NCBI GenBank assembly: GCA_003022435.1
Contig: PXUA01000005.1
Span: 124,001-188,000 of the forward strand
From: Bacteroidetes bacterium SW_9_63_38
GTDB lineage: Bacteria; Bacteroidota; Rhodothermia; Rhodothermales; Salinibacteraceae
DNA: 64,000 nucleotides
Direction of reading: 5' to 3'
Shown: positions 8,947 to 17,916 of the stretch, piece by piece
Position numbering within the stretch: position 1 is the stretch's first letter
How the letters are laid out: each line of letters opens with the position of its first letter
Position numbers and translations under genes: made by a program
Notes under the pieces: model-generated
Database searches by the model: none
What the model saw: only the letters and a program-made list of their open reading frames with translations
Told to the model about the DNA's origin: nothing

Positions 8947-10017
8947 ATGGCCGACGTGTCTTCGCTCGCCTCGAATGGTCGTGCAACGCCGGGCGATACG
9001 GCGTCAAGCTCTGATTCCTCTCTTTCTGTGAACGGTCCCGTCCCCACCACCCTGGACGACATCCGCGGACCGGTGGAGGACGACCTCGACGCGTTCCGAA
9101 CCTATTTCCGCGAGGCGATGCGGAGCGACCACACGCTGCTGGACAAGGTCACCCAGTACGTACTGTGGAAGAAGGGAAAGCGCATCCGCCCCCTCCTCGT
9201 CCTCCTCTCGGCCAAGGCCTGCGGCGGCGCGACGACGGAGATCACCCAGCGCGCGGCCGCCTTAGTCGAGCTCCTGCACACCGCTACCCTCGTCCACGAC
9301 GACGTGGTGGACGACGCCGAAGAACGCCGGGGCGTCTTCTCCATTAACGCCCTCTGGAAAAACAAGATCGCGGTGCTGATGGGCGACTTCCTCCTCAGCC
9401 GCGGCCTGCTGCTCTCCCTCGACCACGACGACTACTCCATCCTCCATACCCTGTCGGACGCGGTCCGGCGCATGAGCGAAGGCGAGCTCCTGCAAATCGA
9501 AAAGTCCCGCCTGCTCGACATCGACGAGGACACCTACTTCCGCATCATCTCCGACAAGACGGCGTCTCTTATCTCTGCCTGCACCAAGAGCGGCGCCGTT
9601 AGCGTGACGGAAGACGAGGACACGATCGAGCGGATGCACCAGTTCGGCGAAACCCTCGGCCTCGCCTTTCAGATCCGGGACGACCTGTTCGACTTCAGCA
9701 CGCAGGACGCCGGAAAACCAATTGGCATTGACCTTCAGGAAAAGAAGATGACGCTGCCGCTCATCGTAGCCCTCCGCAACGCCCCGAAGAGCGAGCGGAA
9801 ACGCATCCTCAAGATCGTGGACCAGGACGACAAGGGCCGTGACGACCTCGAAACGGTTGCGAGCTTTGTCCGCGACCGCGACGGCATCGCGCACGCCCGC
9901 ATCCGAATGGAAGAGCTCGCCGACGAGGCCAAATCCCACCTCGCTCATCTCCCCCCGTCCGATGCCCGCACCTCGCTCGTCGGCCTCACCGAGTTCACCA
10001 TCCAGCGCAACCGGTAG
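8947..10017 (+). CDS. Polyprenyl diphosphate synthase
   Basis: 356 residues. It is a trans-isoprenyl diphosphate synthase that condenses IPP with allylic diphosphates. The first Asp-rich motif is in LVHDDVVDDAEERRG and the second in FQIRDDLFDFSTQDAGKPIG; the N-terminal KGKRIRPLLVLLSAKACGG binds substrate. Small residues before the first motif suggest a long-chain product, probably the octaprenyl-type side chain of menaquinone, but product length cannot be read safely. The N-terminal 35 residues are a non-conserved Ser-rich extension. Confidence 0.93.
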   Translation: MADVSSLASNGRATPGDTASSSDSSLSVNGPVPTTLDDIRGPVEDDLDAFRTYFREAMRSDHTLLDKVTQYVLWKKGKRIRPLLVLLSAKACGGATTEITQRAAALVELLHTATLVHDDVVDDAEERRGVFSINALWKNKIAVLMGDFLLSRGLLLSLDHDDYSILHTLSDAVRRMSEGELLQIEKSRLLDIDEDTYFRIISDKTASLISACTKSGAVSVTEDEDTIERMHQFGETLGLAFQIRDDLFDFSTQDAGKPIGIDLQEKKMTLPLIVALRNAPKSERKRILKIVDQDDKGRDDLETVASFVRDRDGIAHARIRMEELADEAKSHLAHLPPSDARTSLVGLTEFTIQRNR

Positions 10018-10246
10018 GCCGTTGCGAATTTCGACTTTCGAATGTCGAGTGCTTTACTTGAGAACGCTGCTGATCCGTGCACGGGCAGGGAAACAATATT
10101 CTCCGTGTAAGGAAGGAGATCAACCGGACTCGTCCGGCAAGATGCCGGAAAGCTCAGATTCTGGAGATCTAGATCCTGGGAATCCCAGATTCTCTAGACC
10201 GTGTTGTGGTATCGGCGGAGCTCGTCTTTACCGATCCGTTCAGTAA

Positions 10247-10274
10247 ACTCGCAACTCGACACTCGCAACTCGAC
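10247..10274. repeat. 14-bp exact tandem repeat before the MBL-fold gene
   Basis: ACTCGCAACTCGAC occurs twice in perfect tandem, ending 10 bases before the ATG at 10285. A similar unit (ACACGCAACCCGAC) lies before the carboxylase gene at 14289-14302. The unit is partly self-repeating. Function is unknown. Confidence 0.7.
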
Positions 10275-10284
10275 ATTGCCCCCC

Positions 10285-11052
10285 ATGCCTTCCGTTCACC
10301 TGCTCGGCACCGGCGCTGCCATCAGCGACCCGCACCGCACCACTACGATGATCGCGGTGTCCGAGGACGAGCCGCCGTACCGGACCCTCGTGGTTGACTG
10401 CGGCGGCGACGTGCTCCAGCGGCTCCAGGCCTGCGACCGTCCCATCGACAGCGTCGACGGCCTCATCGTCACCCACGCCCACATGGACCACACCAGCGGC
10501 TTCCCGCTGCTCATGGAAAAAGTATGGCTTGACGGCCGCAACCGTGCGCTGCCCGTCTTCGGCATCGAGCCCGCCCTTGCCCAGGCCGGTCGGCTCTGGG
10601 AGGCCTTCGAACCGGTGCACCACGACTGGGAGGGCATCCCGCCCATCGACTGGCGAGAAATCGAGCACGCCCCCGACACCCCAGTCTGGCCGGACGCGCC
10701 CTGGACGGTGATCGCCACGCCCGTCAACCACGGCGACACGCCCAACGTGGGCCTCCGGATCGAGCACGACCCGACCGGTCACGTCCTCGGCTACTCCTGC
10801 GACACCGCCCCGACCGACAACGTCGTCGACCTCGCTCAGGACTGCAACATCCTCATCCACGAGGCCAACGGCGTGCCCGGCGGGAATCACTCCACAGCGG
10901 TGGAGGCGGCGGAAGCGGCCCGCGACGCCGACGCCAACCGGCTTCTTCTGGTCCACCTGCCCCCGGGCGACAAGAGCGCGGAAATCGCCGACGCCCGCGC
11001 CGTCTTCCCCAACACCGACCCCGCCGACGAGCTCGGCACCTATCCCTTCTAA
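10285..11052 (+). CDS. MBL-fold metallo-hydrolase (RNase Z-like)
   Basis: 255 residues. It is a metallo-beta-lactamase-fold hydrolase with the N-terminal strand VHLLGTGAAISDPHRTTT and the metal motif THAHMDH at about residues 62-68. Further ligands are in PVNHGDT, GYSCDTAPTD and EANG..GGNHST. The short length, LGTGAA start and lack of a long exosite resemble RNase Z and related phosphodiesterases, but a substrate cannot be assigned. The ATG at 10285 starts directly at the first core strand; the frame is open further upstream across the tandem repeat. Confidence 0.85.
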   Translation: MPSVHLLGTGAAISDPHRTTTMIAVSEDEPPYRTLVVDCGGDVLQRLQACDRPIDSVDGLIVTHAHMDHTSGFPLLMEKVWLDGRNRALPVFGIEPALAQAGRLWEAFEPVHHDWEGIPPIDWREIEHAPDTPVWPDAPWTVIATPVNHGDTPNVGLRIEHDPTGHVLGYSCDTAPTDNVVDLAQDCNILIHEANGVPGGNHSTAVEAAEAARDADANRLLLVHLPPGDKSAEIADARAVFPNTDPADELGTYPF

Positions 11053-11099
11053 CCGCTCCCCCCATTGCTCCAGTGCCGCAATGAGCCAATTCAAAATGC

Positions 11100-11753
11100 T
11101 CAGGGAAGGACGTACATCGCCACAGCAATGTAGTGGCAGAGGCTGCCCACCATCACGAAGACGTGCCAGATGGCGTGACTATAGCGGAGGGAATGCCACC
11201 CGTAGAAGACGACACCCGCCGTGTACGCAAGCCCGCCCGCTGCAATGAGCAGAAGTGCCCCAGCAGGCAACGCGCTGCTCATCGGATCCGCAAATAGCAC
11301 ACCCACCCAGCCCATAATCAGATAGAGCGAGGTCGCCGCCGGATGAAACCGGTGCTTCGAAAACAACTTGAACAGCAATCCGGCGATGGCAAAGCCCCAG
11401 ATCAACGCCAGAACCGACCAGCCCCAGCCGTCTCGCATGAGCACCACCGTAAACGGCGTGTAGGTGCCCGCGATCAGCAGGAAAATGGCGACATGGTCCA
11501 GGACCCGCAGAAGATGCTTCGTCCGGGGCCGCCGTACACTGTGGTACAGGGTGGAGACCGCATACAGGAAGACGAGCGTCCCGCCGTACACGGCCGACGC
11601 CGCAAGGTCCCAGCCGTCCCCCGCCATCCCGGAGAGAGCAAGGAGCGCAATCCAGCCGACTACGCTCAGGACCAGCCCCACCCCGTGCGTCATGGCATTG
11701 ACCATCTCCTCGGCGTAGGACTGTCGCTTTTGGGGCTCTTTGGTAAGATCCAT
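11100..11753 (-). CDS. Hemolysin III family membrane protein
   Basis: 217 residues with about seven membrane helices. It carries the PAQR/hemolysin III pattern: EEMVNAMTHGVGLVLSVVGW at the N-terminus, TLYHSVRRPRTKHLLRVLDH in the middle and HSLRYSHAIWHVFVMVGSLCHY near the end. The conserved histidines belong to a presumed metal site. The family is predicted to hydrolyse amide bonds in lipids or to act in membrane homeostasis; 'hemolysin' is historical. I start at the ATG at 11753. Confidence 0.92.
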   Translation of the reverse strand: MDLTKEPQKRQSYAEEMVNAMTHGVGLVLSVVGWIALLALSGMAGDGWDLAASAVYGGTLVFLYAVSTLYHSVRRPRTKHLLRVLDHVAIFLLIAGTYTPFTVVLMRDGWGWSVLALIWGFAIAGLLFKLFSKHRFHPAATSLYLIMGWVGVLFADPMSSALPAGALLLIAAGGLAYTAGVVFYGWHSLRYSHAIWHVFVMVGSLCHYIAVAMYVLP

Positions 11754-11856
11754 GAGTCTCCCCGTGTTCAAGTTCGGAAGTGCGTATGAGGATCATCGAC
11801 GATCCCGCTCGTCGGTGCTCAAACGAGCCCATCGCGAACGGGTCGGCGATGTCCTG

Positions 11857-12441
11857 TTATTCAGACGGTTCGGAATCGGTCTTGTCGAGATCTGTGCGTG
11901 CGTTTGCGGGGGGATTCTCAGTGGGCCCTTTGTCCGCCGCCGTATCGTCCTGCTCCCGCAGCCACGCCCGATAATCGTACAGGTCCTGTTCCAGCAGCGC
12001 CAGACAGGCCGACACCACCGCCGCGTCGTCGAGCACGCCGACGAGGGGCAGCGCATCGGGAACCACATCCATGGGATTCAGCACGTAGAGCAGCGCAAAT
12101 CCCGCGGCACTCAGCGTCCACACCGGCGCCTGCGTATACCGTCCCCGGCGCACATCCTGCACCAGGCCGAGCAGCGACCGACCGTCGTCGAGCAATCGGC
12201 GCAACGGGCCGTTGTCTCGAAATCGATCCTCAATCGCATCCGCTTTCTCCACGACCGTGTCCAGGTCCGTCTCCGTCACGGACTGCGCGCCCTCCTCTAC
12301 GTACGATTCGTCCAGGCGCTCCAGCCGATCCCCCCAGCCGGTCGAACGCAACTGACGACGCAGCGCACGCATGCGGGTCTTCAGCCGCGGGACGAGTTTA
12401 TCGCGGTCCTCCTCTTGAGGCCCGTGTTCGGAATCCGGCAT
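11857..12441 (-). CDS. DUF1232 (YkvA-like) membrane protein
   Basis: 194 residues. A charged, helical N-terminal half (about residues 1-115) is followed by the DUF1232 segment: FALLYVLNPMDVVPDALPLVGVLDDAAVV, which contains the family's P-x-D-x-x-P-D and G-x-x-D-D pattern. The C-terminus is rich in Asp, Glu and Pro. Members are small membrane proteins of unknown function. It is 103 bases upstream of the hemolysin III gene on the same strand and may share its transcript. Confidence 0.85.
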   Translation of the reverse strand: MPDSEHGPQEEDRDKLVPRLKTRMRALRRQLRSTGWGDRLERLDESYVEEGAQSVTETDLDTVVEKADAIEDRFRDNGPLRRLLDDGRSLLGLVQDVRRGRYTQAPVWTLSAAGFALLYVLNPMDVVPDALPLVGVLDDAAVVSACLALLEQDLYDYRAWLREQDDTAADKGPTENPPANARTDLDKTDSEPSE

Positions 12442-12568
12442 GGTCGGATCGATGCTTGAACGAACGGCGCGGGTGCCTTCAACGCCTCACTGCCCGCGAA
12501 AGCTCCGCGGAGATTTTTTTTTGTCTGCAATCCCGTCGTGTACAACGCCGCTCCAACCGCCTGCATCG

Positions 12569-14251
12569 TCACGTCTGGAACACCCCGGGGTTGAACCGCT
12601 CCAGCTCCGGATTGTGATCGACCATGTCCAGCCCGGTCGACAGCCACGAGCGCGTGTCGACCGGATCGATAATCTCGTCCACCCACAGCCGTGCCGCGGC
12701 GTAGTAGGGCGTGGTCTGCTTCTCGTATCGGTCCTGGATGCGGGACAGAAGCTCCTCTTCCTCCTCTTCCGACAGCTCTTTCCCCTGCTTCTCCAACTGC
12801 CGTACCCGAATCTGCTTAAGCACCTTCGAGGCTTGTTGCCCCCCCATCACCGCAATCTTGGCCGTCGGCCACGCCAGCACGAGCCGCGGATCGTACGCCC
12901 GTCCGCACATCGCGTAGTTGCCGGCCCCGTATGAGTTGCCCATTACCACCGTCAGCTTCGGCACCGTCGAGTTAGCAACCGCGTTCACCATCTTGGCCCC
13001 ATCCTTGATGATGCCGCCGTGCTCGGCGCGTTTGCCGACCATGAAGCCCGTCACGTCCTGAAAAAAGACGATCGGGATCTCCTTCTGGTTGCAGTTGAGC
13101 ACGAAGCGGGCGGCCTTATCGGCGGCCTCGGAGTAAATGACCCCGCCCACCTGGATTTCGCCCTTCGACTGGTGATCGGTGCGGTTCCGAACCACCGATC
13201 GCTGGTTCGCCACGACGCCCACGTTCCAGCCGTCGATCCGGGCGTAGCCGGTCAACATCGTGCGGCCGTAGTCCTGCTTGTACTCGGTCCAGGAGTTCGC
13301 ATCCACGATTCGGGCCAGAATCTCCCGCATCTCATACTGCTCGCCCCCCGTGCTCGGATAGAGCCCGTACAGGTCCTCCGCCGGGTACGCCGGATCAACC
13401 GGCTCCTGGCGCACGTACCCGAAGCGCTCGACCGGCCCCTGATGATCGACGAGCGCCCGCATGGTGTCGAGGGCTTCCTCGTCGTCCTCCGCCTTGTAGT
13501 CCACAACGCCGGAAATTTCGGAGTGCGTCACCGCGCCTCCCAGCTCCTCTGCCTCCACGTCCTCCCCAATGGCCGCCTTCACCAGGTACGGCCCCGCCAG
13601 AAACACCGACCCGGTCCCCTCCACGATAATCGCCTCGTCGCTCATGATGGGCAGATAGGCCCCACCCGCCACACAGCTTCCCATAATCGCCGCAATCTGC
13701 GGAATTCCCCTGCTCGACAGGCGCGCATTGTTGCGGAAGATGCGCCCAAAATCGTCCTTGTCGGGAAAAATCTCGTCCTGCAGCGGCAGGTACACCCCCG
13801 CCGAGTCCACGAGGTAGAGGATGGGAACGTGATTTTCCAGGGCAATCTCCTGGGCCCGCAGATTCTTTTTGGCCGTGATCGGAAACCAGGCCCCCGCCTT
13901 TACGGTGGCGTCGTTCGCCACGATCATGCACGTGCGTCCCTCCACCGGCCCGAGCCCCATCACCGTGCCCCCCGCGGGGCAGCCCCCCTCGTCCTCGTAC
14001 ATCTCATAGCCCGCAAACAGCCCGAGCTCGTTGAACTGCTCCGCATCATCCACCAGGTACTCTACCCGCTCGCGGGCCGTCAACTTTCCCCGCTCATGCT
14101 CCCGATCAATCCGCTCCTGCCCGCCCCCCATTCGAATCTCAGCGGCCCGCTCCTCCATCGTGTCCACTAGCGCCTCGTAGTGCGCGGCCCGCTCCTGAAA
14201 CGAGGCGTCGGTGGTGTCGGCGTCAGTGCCGATGTGTTGGGAGTCGGACAT
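12569..14251 (-). CDS. Acyl-CoA carboxylase beta (carboxyltransferase) subunit
   Basis: 560 residues. It transfers CO2 from biotin to an acyl-CoA. The crotonase-fold N-half holds GCPAGGTVMGLG and LVDSAGVYLPLQDEIFPDKDDFGRIF; the C-half holds GFMVGKRAEHGGIIKDGAKM and GNSYGAGNYAMCGRAYDPRL. The run GIPQIAAIMGSCVAGGAYLP and the ISGVVDY pattern are closest to methylcrotonyl-CoA carboxylase beta subunits, which would place it in leucine or branched-acyl breakdown. A propionyl- or geranyl-CoA substrate cannot be excluded. No biotin-carboxylase alpha subunit lies nearby. The start is at MSDSQ. Confidence 0.9.
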   Translation of the reverse strand: MSDSQHIGTDADTTDASFQERAAHYEALVDTMEERAAEIRMGGGQERIDREHERGKLTARERVEYLVDDAEQFNELGLFAGYEMYEDEGGCPAGGTVMGLGPVEGRTCMIVANDATVKAGAWFPITAKKNLRAQEIALENHVPILYLVDSAGVYLPLQDEIFPDKDDFGRIFRNNARLSSRGIPQIAAIMGSCVAGGAYLPIMSDEAIIVEGTGSVFLAGPYLVKAAIGEDVEAEELGGAVTHSEISGVVDYKAEDDEEALDTMRALVDHQGPVERFGYVRQEPVDPAYPAEDLYGLYPSTGGEQYEMREILARIVDANSWTEYKQDYGRTMLTGYARIDGWNVGVVANQRSVVRNRTDHQSKGEIQVGGVIYSEAADKAARFVLNCNQKEIPIVFFQDVTGFMVGKRAEHGGIIKDGAKMVNAVANSTVPKLTVVMGNSYGAGNYAMCGRAYDPRLVLAWPTAKIAVMGGQQASKVLKQIRVRQLEKQGKELSEEEEEELLSRIQDRYEKQTTPYYAAARLWVDEIIDPVDTRSWLSTGLDMVDHNPELERFNPGVFQT

Positions 14252-14288
14252 GAATCCACGAAGCAGTTTGACAGAGAGAAAACGCACA

Positions 14289-14302
14289 ACACGCAACCCG
14301 AC
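14289..14302. repeat. Short repeat unit related to the one at 10247
   Basis: ACACGCAACCCGAC matches ACTCGCAACTCGAC at 12 of 14 positions. It lies about 40 bases upstream of the carboxylase start, inside a CA/CGCAAC-rich stretch (14281-14312). Confidence 0.45.
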
Positions 14303-14360
14303 AACTCACAACGGGTGTTCAACCTAGCTGCCGAATGCTTCAAACCAAAGCCCCCACACA

Positions 14361-14393
14361 TGAAAACGCCTGCCCCGCAAACCGGGACAGGCG
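14361..14393 (-). terminator. Hairpin terminator after the CsbD-like gene
   Basis: Arms CGCCTGCCCCG (14367-14377) and CGGGACAGGCG (14383-14393) pair with one mismatch around a 5-base loop. On the minus strand the hairpin is followed by TTTTC. It should end the small CsbD-like gene's transcript and isolate the carboxylase gene. Confidence 0.65.
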
Positions 14394-14504
14394 AAGTCGT
14401 CAGGAGACCAGATGTCACGCGACACAACCTCAACGGGTCCTGTAACCGAACTACGCTACGGAACGAGGAAGCGTCTCCGGGACAGTCCGTACGGCATCCA
14501 CATT

Positions 14505-14699
14505 CTAGAGAATGGCCCCCATCTTCCGCCGGATCTCTTCTTTCGACTCCTCCGTCTTATCGTGAATAAGACCGACAATCTTATCCATCTCGCCGCGGGC
14601 CCGCTTCATCTGCTTGTCGTCGAAGTCCGCCTCCTCCCAGATGTCCTTGATTTGGTCGCGAATCCGACGCCAGCTCTCGTTCATTGCCTCCGTCGCCAT
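14505..14699 (-). CDS. CsbD-like small stress protein
   Basis: 64 residues, charged and helical. It fits the CsbD family: MNESWRRIRDQIKDIWEEADF, then a DKIVGLIHDKTEESKEEIRRKM C-terminal helix. Family members are abundant small proteins induced by general stress; the biochemical role is unknown. It has its own terminator downstream and is divergent from the protoporphyrinogen oxidase gene. Confidence 0.75.
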   Translation of the reverse strand: MATEAMNESWRRIRDQIKDIWEEADFDDKQMKRARGEMDKIVGLIHDKTEESKEEIRRKMGAIL

Positions 14700-14825
14700 A
14701 ACAGTCGCTGTTTGGTTGTTTAGGATCTATACGCTTGTGCAAACGGTACCGACAACAGGGGGGCCGGGTTTCTCTGTGGTCTCCATTGTCCACCGTGTTC
14801 TGTGTTCGATTTCACTCTTTCCCCA

Positions 14826-16175
14826 ATGACGCGCGTCGGCGTACTCGGTGCCGGAATTTCCGGCCTTACGGCTGCCTATCGGCTCACGCAGAGCGACATG
14901 GCGATTAACGTTCAGGTCCTGGAAGCCGCCGACCGCCCCGGCGGTGTCATCCGCAGCGACGCCGTCGACGATCGACTCGTGGAAGCGGGCCCGAACACCC
15001 TCCGTCCCAGCCCCCTGCTGGAAACGCTCATCGATGACCTCAATCTGGAACCGGAGCGCGTCTGGGCCAATGACGACGCCTCGCGCCGGTACATCGTCCG
15101 GGACGGAACGCCGGTGTCCCTCCCGATATCGGTGGGCGACTTCCTCACGACAAACCTCTTCTCGACCACGGCCAAACTCCGTCTGCTCGGCGAGCCGTTC
15201 ATTGGGCGCGGGGATGCCGACGATGAAAGCCTGGCCGCCTTTGCGCGCCGACGCCTCGGCCCCGAGGTCCTGAACTACGCGGTCGCCCCCTTCGTCGGCG
15301 GGGTTTTCGCCGGCGATCCGGAGCAGCTGTCCGCCCGACACGCGTTCGACAAACTGGTGCAGTTGGAAAAGGAGCACGGCTCTCTCTTCTGGGGCGCCCT
15401 CCGATCCAGCGGTGGAGACGATGAAACCCCGTCCGGGCTGTACTCCTTTCGCGACGGAGCTGAAGCCCTCCCCGGAGCCTTAGTCGACGCCCTCGGCGAT
15501 CGCATCGCCTACGACACCTCCGTCTCCGCTATTCGGCGCGAGGAGACCCGGTGGACCGTGGAGACCGAGCACGACACCGGGACCCAGACCGGGGCGTTCG
15601 ACGCCTTGATTTGCACGCTCCCCCTCCACGCTCTTTCTTCCATCGATGTCGATACGGGTGTCGACTGCGCTCCACTCCGCGATGTCGAGTATCCCCCGGT
15701 CCACGTCGTGGCCCTCGGGTATGAGCGGTCGGCCGTGGCCCACCCTCTGGACGGATTCGGGATGCTGGTTCCGCCGGTCGAAGACGACTTCGACATTCTG
15801 GGCACCCTCTTCTCGTCCACTCTCTTCGCCAACCGGGCGCCGGACGGCACGGCCCTGCTCACTACCTTCGTCGGCGGCGCCCGCGATCCGGCCCTGGCCC
15901 GCCGCGAGGCCGATGCGATCCAGTCGGTCGTTGAACGCGACCTCGCAGCGCTCCTAGGCATCTCCGGATCGCCCTCCTTCCGCCATCACGTCCACTGGCC
16001 CCGCGCCATCCCACAGTACACGACCGGCTACGGCGCGGTCAAGGACACCATCGACGCCCTCGAAGCCGAACATTCCGGACTCCACTTCGCCGGCAACTAC
16101 CGACAAGGCGTCTCCGTCGGCGACGCCGCCGCCTCAGGCGCTGACGCCGCCGCCCGCGTGCAAAACACGCTGTAG
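14826..16175 (+). CDS. hemG: Protoporphyrinogen oxidase (FAD, oxygen-dependent type)
   Basis: 449 residues. It oxidises protoporphyrinogen IX to protoporphyrin IX, the penultimate haem step. The dinucleotide fold GVLGAGISGLTAAYRL is at the N-terminus. Typical blocks follow: DRPGGVIRS, AGPNTLRPS, PFVGGVFAGDPEQLS and the C-terminal FAD segment GLHFAGNYRQGVSVGDAAASG. No other haem gene is adjacent. The start is the ATG at 14826, directly before the Rossmann fold. The gene ends 2 bases from the convergent gene's stop. Confidence 0.93.
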   Translation: MTRVGVLGAGISGLTAAYRLTQSDMAINVQVLEAADRPGGVIRSDAVDDRLVEAGPNTLRPSPLLETLIDDLNLEPERVWANDDASRRYIVRDGTPVSLPISVGDFLTTNLFSTTAKLRLLGEPFIGRGDADDESLAAFARRRLGPEVLNYAVAPFVGGVFAGDPEQLSARHAFDKLVQLEKEHGSLFWGALRSSGGDDETPSGLYSFRDGAEALPGALVDALGDRIAYDTSVSAIRREETRWTVETEHDTGTQTGAFDALICTLPLHALSSIDVDTGVDCAPLRDVEYPPVHVVALGYERSAVAHPLDGFGMLVPPVEDDFDILGTLFSSTLFANRAPDGTALLTTFVGGARDPALARREADAIQSVVERDLAALLGISGSPSFRHHVHWPRAIPQYTTGYGAVKDTIDALEAEHSGLHFAGNYRQGVSVGDAAASGADAAARVQNTL

Positions 16176-16177
16176 CC

Positions 16178-16909
16178 CTACGCCCGCTCGCCCATTTCCG
16201 TGGCGAGATGCCGGATAAGACATCGTTTTACCACCGGCAAGAGCGTCTCCTTATACGGCACGTCGATATCCGTATCCGAGAAATACGTGGCTGGATTCGG
16301 CAGGTCGCGGCGCTCCTCCAACAGATCCAGCTTCACGTCGGAGGGATGCTGGTCGAATCCGCCCTGCTGCACCGCCTTGCAGTGACTCGTGCGCAGGGCT
16401 CGATGCTTCTCCCCCTCCTGCTGGATGATGGAAAGCTCGTAGCGAAGGACGTGCAGCACGTCCGTCTCGCGATCCGGCACCATGAGGTATCCCTCCTGCA
16501 CGTACTTCGGGACAATGCCCACCGTCTCCAGCTCCATATTGTCCTCCACGTGCTCGTAGACGGACCGGCCCTCCTCAATAGCATCCCGGATCTTCGGGAT
16601 TGCCCAGCGGATGAGATCCTCCACCACGTTCATCTCGGTGTCCTCCAGATCCGGCCACTCGTAGGTCAACGACGCCTCCTCCCAGTCGATGCCCGTAATG
16701 CGCCCCGTCTCGGGCGTCCGAAACTCTTCCGTCCGCTTCAGCACGGTCATCAATCCATCGTGGAGCTTCACCAGTTGCCCGAGGTGCGGGTACACCCGCT
16801 GTTCCTCGAATGCCGACTGCGCTTTTTGGAGCCCAGCCAGGATCTCGTACTGGGTGCGTTCAACGTCGTCGACGGCACGGGTAAAGGACTCAAGTCGGAG
16901 AGCATCCAT
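16178..16909 (-). CDS. Hypothetical protein, 243 residues
   Basis: I do not recognise the family. The protein is soluble and acidic, with a helical N-terminal half (about residues 1-60, heptad-like: DDVERTQYEILAGLQKAQ). A central segment, TGIDWEEASLTYEWPDLED, is followed by an alpha/beta C-terminal half. No signal peptide or membrane segment is seen. The frame is clean and codon use resembles its neighbours. It is convergent with hemG. A stress or regulatory role would be guesswork. Confidence 0.8.
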   Translation of the reverse strand: MDALRLESFTRAVDDVERTQYEILAGLQKAQSAFEEQRVYPHLGQLVKLHDGLMTVLKRTEEFRTPETGRITGIDWEEASLTYEWPDLEDTEMNVVEDLIRWAIPKIRDAIEEGRSVYEHVEDNMELETVGIVPKYVQEGYLMVPDRETDVLHVLRYELSIIQQEGEKHRALRTSHCKAVQQGGFDQHPSDVKLDLLEERRDLPNPATYFSDTDIDVPYKETLLPVVKRCLIRHLATEMGERA

Positions 16910-16999
16910 GGCCGGAAGAAAATTATTGAGTCAGATTCGAGATTTCTCTTTATCTATTCCCGAGGCATACGGTTTATGTATCATCGAATCAAGCGAAAA

Positions 17000-17872
17000 T
17001 CATTCCTCGTTTTCGCTCGACTCCGGCCGCAGGGCGTCCATCATGGATTTGACCTGCTCCCGCGACATGCGCGTGAAGGTGTTGAACTGGCCACCGGCCG
17101 CCAGCGTCTCTCCGCCGTCCACCGTCACGACCTCGCCGTTCATATATCCGGACAGGTCACTGAGTAAAAAACTGGCCAGGTCCGCCAGTTCCTCCGGGCT
17201 GCCAAACCGGCGAACAGGAATGCGCTGCCGCATCTTCTCCTCGAGGTCGGCACTCGGCATGAGCCGGTCCCACGCGCCCTCCGTCGGGAAAGGGCCGGGC
17301 GCTACGGCGTTGAGGCGGATGCCCGCCGACCCCCACTCCGCCGCCAGCGACCGCGTCATCGCCACGATGCCCGCCTTCGACATCGCGCTGGGCACCACGT
17401 AGGCACTGCCGGTCTCCGCGTACGTCGTCGCAATCGAAAGCACAACCCCTTCCTCCGCCCGCTCCAGCCAGCGCCGCCCGCAGGCCTGCGTGCAGTAGAA
17501 CGACCCGTAGAGGTTCGTCTTGACGATGGCGTCGAAACCGTTCGGCGAAATGTATTTTGTCGCCGCCAGAAAGTTCGCCGCGGCGTTGTTAACGAGCCGC
17601 GTCACCGGCCCCTGCCGCTCCTCCGCCTCGTCAAAAAACGCATCCACCGCGTCGGCCTCCCGGACATTGCAGGAAATGCCCTCGGCGGTCCCGCCGCGCT
17701 CCTCAATGTCGGCCACCGTTTCCTCCAGCGGCTCGGTGCGGCGTCCGTTGATGGTGACGGCGGCGCCGAGATCGGCAAAGCGCAGTGCCATCGCCCGGCC
17801 CAGGCCAGTGCCGCCGCCGGTGATGACGATGTGATGGTCGGTAAGCAGATCGTCGGCAAAGTCATCTGACAT
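17000..17872 (-). CDS. Short-chain dehydrogenase, 2,4-dienoyl-CoA reductase-like
   Basis: 290 residues. The SDR cofactor motif TGGGTGLGRAMA is near residues 18-29; the NNAAANF segment follows. The run IATTYAETGSAYVVPSAMSK carries the active-site region and is the pattern of eukaryotic-type DECR (TTxYAETGSxxVVPSAxxKAG) rather than a generic SDR. DECR reduces 2,4-dienoyl-CoA with NADPH so that unsaturated fatty acids can enter beta-oxidation. The DECR-type lysine replaces the usual Tyr-x3-Lys context. It lies close to the fad locus on the same strand, separated by the Uma2 gene. Confidence 0.85.
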   Translation of the reverse strand: MSDDFADDLLTDHHIVITGGGTGLGRAMALRFADLGAAVTINGRRTEPLEETVADIEERGGTAEGISCNVREADAVDAFFDEAEERQGPVTRLVNNAAANFLAATKYISPNGFDAIVKTNLYGSFYCTQACGRRWLERAEEGVVLSIATTYAETGSAYVVPSAMSKAGIVAMTRSLAAEWGSAGIRLNAVAPGPFPTEGAWDRLMPSADLEEKMRQRIPVRRFGSPEELADLASFLLSDLSGYMNGEVVTVDGGETLAAGGQFNTFTRMSREQVKSMMDALRPESSENEE

Positions 17873-17916
17873 ACGAAATGGAAATGGGTGACGAAAAACG
17901 AAAAGACGAATCTTCC

